Assembly (NCBI RefSeq): GCF_002803845.1
Contig: NZ_CP024985.1
Coordinates: forward strand, 7,265,501 to 7,329,500
From: Streptomyces lavendulae subsp. lavendulae
GTDB taxonomy: Bacteria; Actinomycetota; Actinomycetes; Streptomycetales; Streptomycetaceae
Reading direction: 5' to 3'
Length of the DNA stretch: 64,000 bases
In this document: one piece after another, positions 6,657 to 15,392 of the stretch
How the letters are laid out: each line of letters begins with the position of its first letter
Numbering within the stretch: position 1 is the stretch's first letter
Made by a program: the position numbers and the translations under genes
Notes under the pieces: generated by a model
Seen by the model: the letters and a program-made list of their open reading frames with translations, nothing else
What the model was told of the DNA's origin: nothing
The model's database searches: none

Positions 6657-8009
6657 ATGGCACAGGCGGAGCAGCCCGGCTCTGTGGTCCCCGCGCCCGT
6701 GGCCCCGGGGCGGTTACCGCTCCTGGGCCACGCGGTGCAGCTGTGGCGGCGTCCGATCGCCTTCCTGGAGTCCTTGCGGGAGCACGGTGAGGTCGTGCGC
6801 CTCGACATCGGCACCTGGCCCGTGCACGTCCTCACGAGCCCGGAGCACGTCCACGACGTACTCGTCCAGCAGGCGCAGCGGTTCGGGCGGGGCCGGGTCT
6901 TCGAGCGGCTGCGCCCGATGTTCGGCAACGGCATCGTCACCACCGACGGGGACTTCCACCGCAAACAGCGCCGGATGATGCAGCCGGCCTTCCACCGCGG
7001 CCACATCACCGAGTACGCCGAGGTGATGGGCCGCCAGGCCACGGCGATGTCCTCGTCGTGGACCTCCGGCCGCGAGGTCTCGATGGTCACCGAGACCCGC
7101 CGCTACGCGCTCTCCTCGGTCGCCGAGATGATCTTCTCGGGAGACCTGAGCCGGCCCGCCGTGGAGGAGGTGCACCGCTCGCTGCCCATCGTCCTGGAGG
7201 GCATGCTCATACGCGCGGTCATGCCCAAGTCGCTGGACCGGCTGCCCATTCCGCTCAACCGCAGGTTCGACGCCGCCGCCGCGCGGCTGCGCGCGATCAT
7301 CGACCAGGTGATCGCGACCTACGGTTCCGACGGCGAGGAGCGGCACGACCTGCTGTCCCTGCTGCTGTCGAGCGTGGACGCCGAGACGGGCGCGGGGATG
7401 TCTCCCGAGCAGGTGCGCGACGAGGTGATCGCCATCATGTTCGCCGGTACGGAGACCTCGGCGACCACCCTGGCCTGGACCTTCCACGAACTCGGCCGGC
7501 ACCCCGAGGTGCAGGAGCGGCTCCAGGCGGAGGTCGACGAGGTGGTGGGCGAGGGCCCGGTCCGCGCCGAGGACCTGGCACGGCTGACGTACGCGCACGA
7601 CGTGTTCCAGGAGGCGCTGCGCCTGCACTCGCCGCTGCTGTTCACCCGGCGCGCCCTCGCCCCGCTGACGCTCGGCGGCTTCGCGATCCCGGCCGGGGCC
7701 GAACTGGCCTACAGTCCGTACGCGTTGCACCGCGACCCCGAGCTCTTCCCCGACCCCACGGTCTTCGATCCGGACCGCTGGCGCCGGGACGCGGGGGAGC
7801 GGTCGCGCGACCACCGGTACGTCCCGTTCGGGGCCGGCCAGCACAAGTGCATCGGCGACACGTTCGCGGTGGCGGAGATCCTGACGGCCCTGGCCACCGT
7901 GTCCTCACGCTGGCACCTGACCCCGGCCCCGGGCGTCACGGTGCGTGAGGTTCCGGCGGGCATTCCCCAGCCGAGTGAACTTCCGATGATTCCGATAGCC
8001 CGACGCTGA
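6657..8009 (+). CDS. Cytochrome P450, probable terpene hydroxylase
   Basis: 450 residues. Landmarks are the I-helix AGTETSATT, the K-helix EALR (ExxR), and the heme loop FGAGQHKCIGD with the Cys ligand. The start at 6657 is favoured because AGGGAG lies 7 nt upstream; an ATG at 6639 overlapping the synthase stop (ATGA) is the alternative. Either way the gene is co-transcribed with the terpene synthase and probably oxidises its product. Codon 20 is TTA (6714-6716), the rare codon read by bldA tRNA in Streptomyces, so translation may be developmentally limited. Confidence 0.92.
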   Translation: MAQAEQPGSVVPAPVAPGRLPLLGHAVQLWRRPIAFLESLREHGEVVRLDIGTWPVHVLTSPEHVHDVLVQQAQRFGRGRVFERLRPMFGNGIVTTDGDFHRKQRRMMQPAFHRGHITEYAEVMGRQATAMSSSWTSGREVSMVTETRRYALSSVAEMIFSGDLSRPAVEEVHRSLPIVLEGMLIRAVMPKSLDRLPIPLNRRFDAAAARLRAIIDQVIATYGSDGEERHDLLSLLLSSVDAETGAGMSPEQVRDEVIAIMFAGTETSATTLAWTFHELGRHPEVQERLQAEVDEVVGEGPVRAEDLARLTYAHDVFQEALRLHSPLLFTRRALAPLTLGGFAIPAGAELAYSPYALHRDPELFPDPTVFDPDRWRRDAGERSRDHRYVPFGAGQHKCIGDTFAVAEILTALATVSSRWHLTPAPGVTVREVPAGIPQPSELPMIPIARR

Positions 8010-8113
8010 CGAAATCCGATCGTTCTTGATCGATTCTAGGCGGATTTACGTCAAAACCGAGTATCACACCGCAATGAAGCCGAGTGATGGTACAGCATTG
8101 TTCCCGTAAGAGT

Positions 8114-8156
8114 GGCGAGATGCCTCAATATTAACTTTAAGCAGCAACATCTCGCC
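8114..8156. promoter_or_regulatory. Perfect 9-bp inverted repeat upstream of the LAL regulator
   Basis: Arms GGCGAGATG (8114-8122) and CATCTCGCC (8148-8156) flank a 25-nt AT-rich loop containing AATATTAAC. The right arm ends 43 bp before the regulator start. It could be an operator, a 5' UTR hairpin or the terminator of the P450 transcript. Confidence 0.5.
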
Positions 8157-8199
8157 CCCGGGGTCGTACACTCGGCCGCACGCGCAGGAGGGGGCAGGA

Positions 8200-11106
8200 A
8201 TGTCACATGTCACGGAACCGAGAGGGTGGGCCCCCGCGCCCCTCCTCGAACGGGAATCCGAAATTCTGGCGATCCATCGCGCGGTGGACGAACTCTTCGG
8301 TGTCTCGGACACGGGTTCGCCCACCCGCCGCGGAGGCGTGCTGACCTTCGCGGGGTCGGGCGGCATAGGCAAGACCACCCTGCTCGGCGAGGCCCGCCGG
8401 CACGCGGCCGACCGCGGCTGCACCGTGCTCTTCGCACGCGGCGGCGAGCAGGAGAAGCAGGTCCCGTTCCACGTCATGCGCCAGCTGATCCAGCCCACGT
8501 TCGCCGCCCTGAGCGAGCAGGAGCGGCGCGACGTCCTCGGCAGCTGGCACGGCATCGTCGCCCCGGCACTCGGCCTGACGGCCTCCGCCAAGGGCCGCAC
8601 CGCACCCGACCCGCAAGGCGTCCGGGACGGCCTGGACTGGGTCGTCACGCATTTAGCGGTACGCAGCGGCGCGCCCGTCGTCCTGATCCTCGACGACGCG
8701 CACTGGGCCGACGCCGAATCCCTGGCGTGGCTGGCCGCCTTCGCGGCGCGGGCCGAGGAACTGGCCATGCTGATCATGGTGGCCTGCAGGCCCGACGAGA
8801 TCCCGTCGGACGCCGCCCCGCTGCGCGCCCTGATGGGCCGCCAGGGGACCCGCCCGCACGAACTGGCCCCGCTCACCACGAGCGCCGTGGCCCGCATCGT
8901 GCGCGAGGCCCTGGGCGACAGCGCCGACGACGTGTTCTGCCGGGAATGCTGGGCGATCACCGGCGGCAACCCCTTCGAAGTCGTCGAACTGGGCATGAAG
9001 GGCCGCGACCGCGGTCTCAAACCGCACCAGGACAACATCCCCCAGCTGCGCGACCTGGCCTCCGCCGTCAAGGGCAGCGGCCTGATCGAGCGCCTCGAAC
9101 AGCTCGGCCCCTCCACCGTCCGGCTGGCCTGGGCCGCCGCCGTCCTCGGCAACGCGGTCCCGATCGGCATCGTCGGGGGAGTCGCGGCGCTCGGCGACGC
9201 ACAGGCCGCCGACGCCATCGACCAGCTGCACAACGCGCGCATCCTCACCGTCCTGACCAGCGTGCAGCGCAAGGAGGTCGTGGAGTTCTTCCACCCCCTC
9301 ATCGCCACCGCCGTCTACCGCTCGATCCCGCCCGGCGTGCGCGTCGGCATGCACGGGATGGCCGCGCAGGCCCTGGTCGACGACGGGCACGGTCCCACCG
9401 CCGCGGCCCGCCACCTGCTGGAGATGCACCCCGAGGGCGACCCCTGGGTGGTGCAGCAGCTGCGCCGGGCCGCGCGCGAGAGCTTCTCCGCCGGAGCGCC
9501 CGACGCCGCGCGGCGCTACCTGGCGCGGGCACTGCGCAAACCGCCCGAGGCCGAACACCGGGCCGAGGTGCTCTTCGAACTCGGCTCCGCCAACCTCCTG
9601 CACGACCCGGTGACCACCATCAACCAGCTCAGGACGGCACTGGAGGAACCCAGTACCGCGCCGGAGCTCCGCGAGGCGATCACCTACCGGCTCGCCCAGG
9701 CCCTCGGCCACACCGGGCAGCTGGCGCAGGCCGCCGAACTCCTCGCCGAGGAGGCCCGCCACGCGACGAACTCCCGCACCCGGCTGCGCATGCAGGCCGA
9801 ACAGTTCAAGTGGAACTCCGTCCGCGTCGACGAGGAGAACTCCCCGGCCCGGTCCCGGCTGCTCTCCCAGTTCGCCAAGCGGATCGTCGGCCGGGGCCTG
9901 GCCGAGCGGCACATCCTGGGCCTGCGCGCCTGGGACGCCGCACTGCGCGGCGAACCCGTGGGCACCGCCCTGGAGTACGCGGAGCAGGCGCTCGACGGAG
10001 GCATGAGCTGGATCGACCAGGACTTCGGTTTCGAGGTCCCGGCCGTCGTGGCCCTCACCCTCATGTACTGCGACCAGCCGGGCCGCGCCGAGGAGCTCTT
10101 CAACACCGCCATCATGGAGTTCGAGGCGAAGGGCTGGCGCGGCGCCCACCTGTCGTTCGTCTACACTCTGCTCGGCTACATCCGGTACCGGCGCGGACGC
10201 CTCGCGGAGGCCGAGGACTTCGTCCGCAACGGCCTGCAGATCGCCGACCGCATCGGGCACGACATCCCGGCCCAGTGGTACGCGATCGGCACCCTCATCG
10301 AGACGCTGCTCGCCCGTGGGAACGTCGCCGAGGCCCGGCAGGTCGCCCGGACCTACAAGCTCGCCGACGGAGGATTCCCCAAGGCGGTCGTCTACCCCGA
10401 TCCGCAAGCCGTGTGGGGCAAGCTGCTCCTGGCCCAGGGCCGCATCGAGGAGGCCGAACACCACCTCTCCACCGCAGGGAAGCGGCTCGACCTGCGCGGC
10501 ACGCGGAACCCGTCGTGGAGCCCCTGGCAGCTCGACCTGGCCCTCGCCCAGGTCACCCACGACACCGAACTGGCCGCCGCCACGGCGGCCGAAGCGGTCG
10601 TGCGCGCCCGCGCGTTCGGAGCCTCCAGCGTGATCGGCCACGCCCTGCGCGTCGCGGCGGCGGCAGCCGAGCCCGCCCGGGCCGCCCTCCTGCTCAAGGA
10701 GGCCGTGGACCACCTCGACCAGTCCCCGGCCGCCGCCGAACTGGCGCACGCGCTGATCGACCACGGGACGGCCCTGCACACCCTGGGCGACCCGCACCAG
10801 GCGGCGCAGCAGCTCTACCGGGGCATGGAAACCGCCGCCGCCTGCGGTGCGGACGCCCTGGTGGACCGGGCCCGCGCCCAGATCGCCTCGGCCGGGCTGC
10901 GTCCGCGCCGCCTGTCCTCCTCCGAGCAGGAGAGCCTGACGGTCGCCGAGCTCGCGGCGGCGCGCCACGCCGCCCGGGGCCTCGACAACGCGGCGATCGC
11001 CAAGGAACTGCGCATCGACTCCCGGACGGTCGCGGCACGGCTGTCCGCGGCCTTCACCAAACTGGGCACCGACCGGCTCGGCCTGGGCCGGGCCCTCGGG
11101 GACTGA
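8200..11106 (+). CDS. Giant LuxR-family ATP-binding regulator (LAL type)
   Basis: 968 residues. An N-terminal AAA/STAND-type ATPase has Walker A AGSGGIGKTT (residues 51-60) and Walker B LILDDAHWADAES. A long helical, TPR-like middle follows, and the C-terminus is a LuxR HTH (LTVAELAAARHAARGLDNAA onward, about 915-960). The start has a strong site, AGGAGGGGGCAGGA. LAL proteins are usually pathway activators for antibiotic or terpene clusters; its position directly after the terpene/P450 pair makes that pair the likely target (inferred). Codon 152 is TTA (8653-8655), so it is a candidate for bldA control. Confidence 0.92.
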   Translation: MSHVTEPRGWAPAPLLERESEILAIHRAVDELFGVSDTGSPTRRGGVLTFAGSGGIGKTTLLGEARRHAADRGCTVLFARGGEQEKQVPFHVMRQLIQPTFAALSEQERRDVLGSWHGIVAPALGLTASAKGRTAPDPQGVRDGLDWVVTHLAVRSGAPVVLILDDAHWADAESLAWLAAFAARAEELAMLIMVACRPDEIPSDAAPLRALMGRQGTRPHELAPLTTSAVARIVREALGDSADDVFCRECWAITGGNPFEVVELGMKGRDRGLKPHQDNIPQLRDLASAVKGSGLIERLEQLGPSTVRLAWAAAVLGNAVPIGIVGGVAALGDAQAADAIDQLHNARILTVLTSVQRKEVVEFFHPLIATAVYRSIPPGVRVGMHGMAAQALVDDGHGPTAAARHLLEMHPEGDPWVVQQLRRAARESFSAGAPDAARRYLARALRKPPEAEHRAEVLFELGSANLLHDPVTTINQLRTALEEPSTAPELREAITYRLAQALGHTGQLAQAAELLAEEARHATNSRTRLRMQAEQFKWNSVRVDEENSPARSRLLSQFAKRIVGRGLAERHILGLRAWDAALRGEPVGTALEYAEQALDGGMSWIDQDFGFEVPAVVALTLMYCDQPGRAEELFNTAIMEFEAKGWRGAHLSFVYTLLGYIRYRRGRLAEAEDFVRNGLQIADRIGHDIPAQWYAIGTLIETLLARGNVAEARQVARTYKLADGGFPKAVVYPDPQAVWGKLLLAQGRIEEAEHHLSTAGKRLDLRGTRNPSWSPWQLDLALAQVTHDTELAAATAAEAVVRARAFGASSVIGHALRVAAAAAEPARAALLLKEAVDHLDQSPAAAELAHALIDHGTALHTLGDPHQAAQQLYRGMETAAACGADALVDRARAQIASAGLRPRRLSSSEQESLTVAELAAARHAARGLDNAAIAKELRIDSRTVAARLSAAFTKLGTDRLGLGRALGD

Positions 11107-11135
11107 GCGGGGGCCGGGACCCCGGCCACGAGGGG

Positions 11136-11170
11136 TGCGGGCCGCCGCGACACGCGCGCGGCGGCCCGCA
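11136..11170. terminator. Bidirectional hairpin terminator between convergent genes
   Basis: A perfect 14-bp stem (11136-11149 TGCGGGCCGCCGCG with 11157-11170) and a 7-nt loop between the LAL stop and the SUKH-like stop. There is no T-tract, as is common in Streptomyces. Confidence 0.7.
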
Positions 11171-11184
11171 GCCCCCACCGGCGC

Positions 11185-12477
11185 TCAGTAGCCGTACACG
11201 CTCAGCTCGGTGATGGACGCGAAGACGTGCTCCCACAACTCCTGCGCCGGGCCGGGTTCCAGGGCGGCCGGTTCCAGGACGGCGACCTCCTCGTGGAAGT
11301 CCCCGGTGCCGTCCTCGCACGGGTACGGGTCCCAGCAGGCCCCCATGTACCGGCGGACGGCCTCCAGCAGCCTGACGAAGGTCTCCGCGTCCCGGGCGAG
11401 GACGAACGGTTCCTCCTCGTTGCGGGAGACGAGGACCTCGCCCGTCCCCGTGTCGAGGAGCACCCGGCCCTCGTCCCCGTACGCCAGCTCGAAGGAGCCC
11501 AGGCACAGCGTGCCCTCCGGGTCCTCCGGGGTCCGTACGGGGCCCTCGTCCCCGAAATCCAGCTCGAAGGAGGTCACCCCCGCGCCCCAGTGACGGGGCA
11601 CGCCCACGCGGGTCAGCAGCTCCCGCGTCGGGGCGTGCTTCAGGGTGGCGGGCAGCGCGGACTCCGCCAGGCGCTGCACCTGCCCGGCGCCGAAGACCCC
11701 CTCCAGCCGGGCCGTGTCCAGCGGGGTGTCGGCCGGCGCCGGGTCCAGGAACCACGGCTCGCCGTCCCCGTCGTCATCGGTGCCGGCCCCGCCGGCGGGC
11801 CAGTCGGCCACCGCCGGGTTGCGCTCGGCGACCAGCACGCCGCGCGCCTCGGCGAGCAGGAACCGGCCCCCGCCGAGTGCGACGGGCTCCTCCCAGGTCC
11901 CGGGACACCGCAGTGCCCAGGCCTCCTCGTCCCCGTCGAAGAGGAACGGCCCCTCCTCCTCGGCCTCCCCGGCCCGGGGCTCGTACGACCCCTCGGCCGG
12001 AGCCGGGCACGGCGTACCGGTGGCCAGGTCGAACCAGCGGTCGGCGGTCCAGATCGACCACACCTTGAGCAGCGGCCCGGCCCCGGTGCCCCGCGCGTCG
12101 TCGAAGACCTCGGCGCTGCTGTCCCCGCTGAGGTTCGGCTCGGCCCGGTGCGCGCCGACCGGACGCCACCAGGCCCACACCGTCCGCCACGGCATCCCGG
12201 GCTCGGCGGCCGCGACCCCGTCGGCGTAGGCGTCGCGGCCCAGCACCTTCGCCGCACAGTGCAGCCACGACGCGAACTCGGCGCGTGAGACCTCCCCGCG
12301 CCCGAACACAGCCTCGGCCTGGGTGAACACCTCGCGCCCCACCCCGCCGGCCGATCCGGCGAGGGCGCGGGCGCGGTCGGGACCGGCCTCCAGCAGGGCT
12401 GCCGGGGAGGCGAAGGGGGAGCCGGCGGAATCCGGGGACACAACGTCATCAAGATCGTCACGAAGCATGGGGGCCAT
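11185..12477 (-). CDS. SUKH-like (SMI1/KNR4 superfamily) protein, possible immunity protein
   Basis: 430 residues from ATG at 12477 (an internal ATG at 12468 is equally possible). The N-terminal 200 residues are acidic and unrecognised (PWRTVWAWWRPVGAHRAEPN). The C-terminal 170 residues resemble SUKH-4 immunity domains: TRVGVPRHWGAGVTSFELDF, LCLGSFELAYGDEGRVLLDT, GTGEVLVSRNEEEPF and a C-terminal helix. SUKH proteins neutralise polymorphic toxins. No toxin or secretion gene is adjacent, so this would be an orphan immunity gene or a domesticated regulator. The family call rests on pattern similarity. Confidence 0.6.
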   Translation of the reverse strand: MAPMLRDDLDDVVSPDSAGSPFASPAALLEAGPDRARALAGSAGGVGREVFTQAEAVFGRGEVSRAEFASWLHCAAKVLGRDAYADGVAAAEPGMPWRTVWAWWRPVGAHRAEPNLSGDSSAEVFDDARGTGAGPLLKVWSIWTADRWFDLATGTPCPAPAEGSYEPRAGEAEEEGPFLFDGDEEAWALRCPGTWEEPVALGGGRFLLAEARGVLVAERNPAVADWPAGGAGTDDDGDGEPWFLDPAPADTPLDTARLEGVFGAGQVQRLAESALPATLKHAPTRELLTRVGVPRHWGAGVTSFELDFGDEGPVRTPEDPEGTLCLGSFELAYGDEGRVLLDTGTGEVLVSRNEEEPFVLARDAETFVRLLEAVRRYMGACWDPYPCEDGTGDFHEEVAVLEPAALEPGPAQELWEHVFASITELSVYGY

Positions 12478-12614
12478 GGTGCCACCGGCCACCGACAGCA
12501 CTGCGCCGGGTGCCGCCCCGTCCCCGGCGCCCCGGCCGACGTCAATCGGGAACGAGATTTCACTCGAAGGGCGGACGGTCCAATCCGCCGGACCGGTGGC
12601 CCCGAAGACCCGTT

Positions 12615-14189
12615 GTGAGGATCAACCGCAGCACCTTCGCCCGCACCGCCCCGGCGGCGCTCGGCGGCCTGCTCTCCGGCTACGCGGCCCTGGCGGTCGC
12701 CGAGCTGGTCTCGGCCGCGGTGCGCCCCGAGGCGGGGCCCGTCACAGCGGTGGGCGGGGCGGCCATCGACCGCACGCCGCCCGCCCTGAAGGACTGGGCG
12801 ATCCGGCACTTCGGCACCGACGACAAACTGGTCCTCCAGCTCGGGATCCTGGCCGTCCTCGGCCTCCTCGCCGCCGCCCTGGGCATCCTCGCGCTCCGCC
12901 ACCGGCGCACCGGCGCGGCCGGCGTGCTGCTCTTCGGAGCGGTCGGCGGAGCGGCCGCCCTGACCCGCCCCGACTCCACCGGCCCGGCCGACGTCCTGCC
13001 CTCGCTGGCGGGCGCGCTGGCCGGAGCGGGGCTGCTGTACCTCCTGACCGGACTGCTGACCGCCCCGCGAACGGCGCCCGCCCCGGGCGGCGGCACCGGC
13101 TGGAACCGCAGGGGCTTCCTGGCCGCCGCCGGGGCCGCCGCACTGACCGCCACGGCGGCCGGCGCCCTGGGGCGCCGCCTCGGGGCCTCGCGGGGCCGGG
13201 ACGCGGCCGCCACCCGGGACGCCGTACGGCTGCCCGCACCCGCCTCGCCCGCCGCGCCGCTGCCCCGGGCAGCCTCCCTCCGCGTTCCCGGGATCAGCCC
13301 CTTCACCACCCCGAACGCCGACTTCTACCGGGTCGACACCGCCCTGGTGGTCCCCCGGTTGTCCGCCGACACCTGGCGGCTGCGCATTCACGGCCGGGGA
13401 GTGTCCCGGCCCCGCACCTACACCTACGCCGACCTGCTCGGCCGGGACCTGATCGAACGGGACGTCACCCTGACCTGCGTCTCCAACGAGGTCGGCGGCC
13501 CCTACGTCGGCACCGCCCGCTGGCTCGGCGTCCCCCTCGCCGGACTGCTCCGCGAGGCCGGGGTGCGGCCCCCGTCCGAGGGCGGCCCGGCCGACCAGCT
13601 GGTGGCCCGGTCCACCGACGGCATGACCCTGGGCAGCCCCGTCGAGGAGGTCATGGACGGCCGGGACGCCCTGCTGGCCGTCGGCATGAACGGCGAGCCG
13701 CTGCCCTTCGCGCACGGCTTCCCCGTACGGATGCTCGTACCGGGCCTCTACGGATACGTGTCCGCCTGCAAGTGGATCCAGGACATCGAGCTCACCACCT
13801 TCGACGCCTACGACCCGTACTGGGTCAAGCGGAAGTGGGCCCGCAGGGCCCCCGTCAAGACGCAGGCGCGCATCGACACGCCCAAGCCCTTCGCACGGCT
13901 GGGCGCCGGCCCGGTCACCGTCGCCGGGGTGGCCTGGGCGCAGCACCGCGGCATCGACCGGGTGGAGGTGCGCGTCGACGAGGGCCCCTGGGAGCAGGCC
14001 GACCTCGCGGCCGAGGACAGCGCCGACACCTGGCGGCAGTGGTCCTACCCCTGGCGGGCCGCTCCGGGCGGCCACACCCTCACCGTCCGCGCCACCGACC
14101 GGACCGGAACCGTCCAGACCGAGGAGCGCACCCGGACCGTCCCGGACGGTGCGAGCGGCCGGCACTCGGTGGTGGTCAGCGTGGACTGA
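12615..14189 (+). CDS. Membrane-anchored molybdopterin-dependent oxidoreductase (sulfite-oxidase/YedY-like)
   Basis: 524 residues from GTG at 12615. The N-terminal 185 residues hold about five membrane segments, the last (WNRRGFLAAAGAAALTATAA) resembling an internal Tat signal anchor. The rest is the sulfite-oxidase fold: TWRLRIHG, LTCVSNEVGGPYVGTARWLG with Cys288 as the molybdenum ligand, GLYGYVSACKWIQDIEL, and a Mo-co dimerisation domain (VTVAGVAWAQHRGIDRVEVR). It probably performs an extracytoplasmic two-electron redox reaction; the substrate is unknown. The start has only a weak ribosome site. It is paired with the following fasciclin lipoprotein gene, and the mod genes at the window start would supply its metal. 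Confidence 0.88.
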   Translation: MRINRSTFARTAPAALGGLLSGYAALAVAELVSAAVRPEAGPVTAVGGAAIDRTPPALKDWAIRHFGTDDKLVLQLGILAVLGLLAAALGILALRHRRTGAAGVLLFGAVGGAAALTRPDSTGPADVLPSLAGALAGAGLLYLLTGLLTAPRTAPAPGGGTGWNRRGFLAAAGAAALTATAAGALGRRLGASRGRDAAATRDAVRLPAPASPAAPLPRAASLRVPGISPFTTPNADFYRVDTALVVPRLSADTWRLRIHGRGVSRPRTYTYADLLGRDLIERDVTLTCVSNEVGGPYVGTARWLGVPLAGLLREAGVRPPSEGGPADQLVARSTDGMTLGSPVEEVMDGRDALLAVGMNGEPLPFAHGFPVRMLVPGLYGYVSACKWIQDIELTTFDAYDPYWVKRKWARRAPVKTQARIDTPKPFARLGAGPVTVAGVAWAQHRGIDRVEVRVDEGPWEQADLAAEDSADTWRQWSYPWRAAPGGHTLTVRATDRTGTVQTEERTRTVPDGASGRHSVVVSVD

Positions 14190-14191
14190 AT

Positions 14192-14271
14192 CCCCCCTCC
14201 AGCTCCCCCCACGACCCCTCCAGCCCCCCCCCACGACCCTTCCAGCCTCCCCACGACCCTTCCAGACCTCC
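14192..14271. repeat. Degenerate C-rich tandem repeat
   Basis: About 3.5 copies of a 20-22 bp unit built on CCCTTCCAGCCTCCCCACGA lie between the oxidoreductase and fasciclin genes. The strand asymmetry is extreme (almost no G on the plus strand). No coding potential is seen. Confidence 0.75.
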
Positions 14272-14307
14272 GCTCCGGCGGCAGACCTCCCAAGGAGAAC
14301 CCCCGTC

Positions 14308-14955
14308 ATGAACACCCCCCGTTTCCGCCGTACCGCCGTCGCCGTGGCCGCCGCCGCGGTCCTGCCCTTCGCCCTGGCCGCCTGCTCCTCCGACTCCGGC
14401 TCCGACACCGCGTCCGGCAGTCAGGCGGCGGCCGCCGGGACCACCCCGAGCAGTGCGGGATCGATGCCCGCGGCCGCGATGGACCAGCCCTTCGGCCCGG
14501 CCTGTGCCGGTGTGCCCAAGGAGGGCGCGGGCAGCTTCGACGGCATGGCCAAGGACCCCGTGGCCACCGCCGCCTCCAACAACCCGGCGCTGTCCACGCT
14601 GGTCACGGCCGTCAAGAAGGCGGGGCTGGTGGACACCCTGAACAACGCAAAGGGCATCACGGTGTTCGCCCCGACCAACGACGCCTTCGCGAAGATCCCG
14701 AAGGCCGACCTGGACAAGGTGCTGGCCGACAAGGCCACGCTGACCAAGATCCTCACGTACCACGTGGTGGGCCAGTCGATCACTCCCAAGCAGCTGGAGA
14801 ACGGCTCCTTCGACACCCTGGAGAAGGGAAAGATCACGACGGCCGGCTCGGACGGCTCGTACAAGGTCAACGACACCTCGAACGTGGTCTGCGGCAACGT
14901 CCCGACCGCGAACGCCACGGTCTACATCGTCGACACCGTCCTGATGCCGAAGTAG
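14308..14955 (+). CDS. Fasciclin (FAS1) domain lipoprotein
   Basis: 215 residues from ATG at 14308, with AAGGAG 10 nt upstream. The signal peptide ends in lipobox LAAC followed by SSDSGSDT, so the protein is lipid-anchored. Residues about 85-213 are one FAS1 domain: NPALSTLVTAVKKAGLVDTL, GITVFAPTNDAFAKIP, ILTYHVVGQ and ATVYIVDTVLMPK. FAS1 domains mediate adhesion. In many actinobacteria such lipoproteins sit beside a sulfite-oxidase-like membrane protein, as here, suggesting a shared cell-envelope function (inferred). Confidence 0.92.
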   Translation: MNTPRFRRTAVAVAAAAVLPFALAACSSDSGSDTASGSQAAAAGTTPSSAGSMPAAAMDQPFGPACAGVPKEGAGSFDGMAKDPVATAASNNPALSTLVTAVKKAGLVDTLNNAKGITVFAPTNDAFAKIPKADLDKVLADKATLTKILTYHVVGQSITPKQLENGSFDTLEKGKITTAGSDGSYKVNDTSNVVCGNVPTANATVYIVDTVLMPK

Positions 14956-15007
14956 CGCCCCGGCCCAGCGCCGCGCGCGCCGTCCGGCGGCGCCGCGGTC
15001 CATGGAC

Positions 15008-15047
15008 GGACGCCGTGCGGCCCCGGGGAATGGGCCGTGCGGCGTCC
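15008..15047. terminator. Bidirectional hairpin terminator
   Basis: 16-bp arms (15008-15023 and 15032-15047) with 14 of 16 positions paired and an 8-nt loop, between the convergent fasciclin and DUF1232 genes. Confidence 0.65.
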
Positions 15048-15049
15048 TC

Positions 15050-15071
15050 GGCGCCCGCGATGGCGGGCGCC
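15050..15071. terminator. Second tandem hairpin
   Basis: A perfect 9-bp stem (GGCGCCCGC with GCGGGCGCC) and a GATG loop, directly after the first hairpin. Two adjacent stems would reinforce termination from both sides. Confidence 0.55.
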
Positions 15072-15079
15072 CCGCGCCG

Positions 15080-15376
15080 TCAGGCGGCCCGGTCGGAGGG
15101 CCTCCTGGCGGCGGCGGCCGAGGCGGCCGCCTGGAGGGAGCGCAGCGCCAGCAACAGGATGCCGATGTCGTCGAGGTACACCGGGTCCGGAACCAGGTCC
15201 ACGGGCGACAGGGTGTAGGCGACGGCCACCCAGAACAGCGCCTTGTCGCGCAGCGGGATCCCCGCGTCCAGCAGCAGCCGGCGCGCCGCGAAGACCCGGA
15301 CCAGCAGCACGCCCGCCGCGACCGCCAGCCCGAGGGCGAGGACCGCGGCGAGGATCACCCAGGCATTTCCGTCCAT
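15080..15376 (-). CDS. DUF1232 (YkvA-like) small membrane protein
   Basis: 98 residues: an N-terminal membrane segment (WVILAAVLALGLAVAAGVLL), a basic stretch, then the DUF1232 signature ALFWVAVAYTLSPVDLVPDP followed by YLDDIGILLLALRSL. The molecular function of the family is not established. It is 16 nt downstream of the MarR gene on the same strand and may be co-transcribed with it. Confidence 0.85.
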   Translation of the reverse strand: MDGNAWVILAAVLALGLAVAAGVLLVRVFAARRLLLDAGIPLRDKALFWVAVAYTLSPVDLVPDPVYLDDIGILLLALRSLQAAASAAAARRPSDRAA

Positions 15377-15392
15377 GAGGGACTTCTACCCG

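Noticed and set aside
11640..14408. A 922-codon minus-strand open frame across the SUKH and oxidoreductase genes
   Set aside because: It is the antisense shadow of two well-supported genes in high-GC DNA; its translation is a low-complexity Gly/Arg-rich string with no domain.
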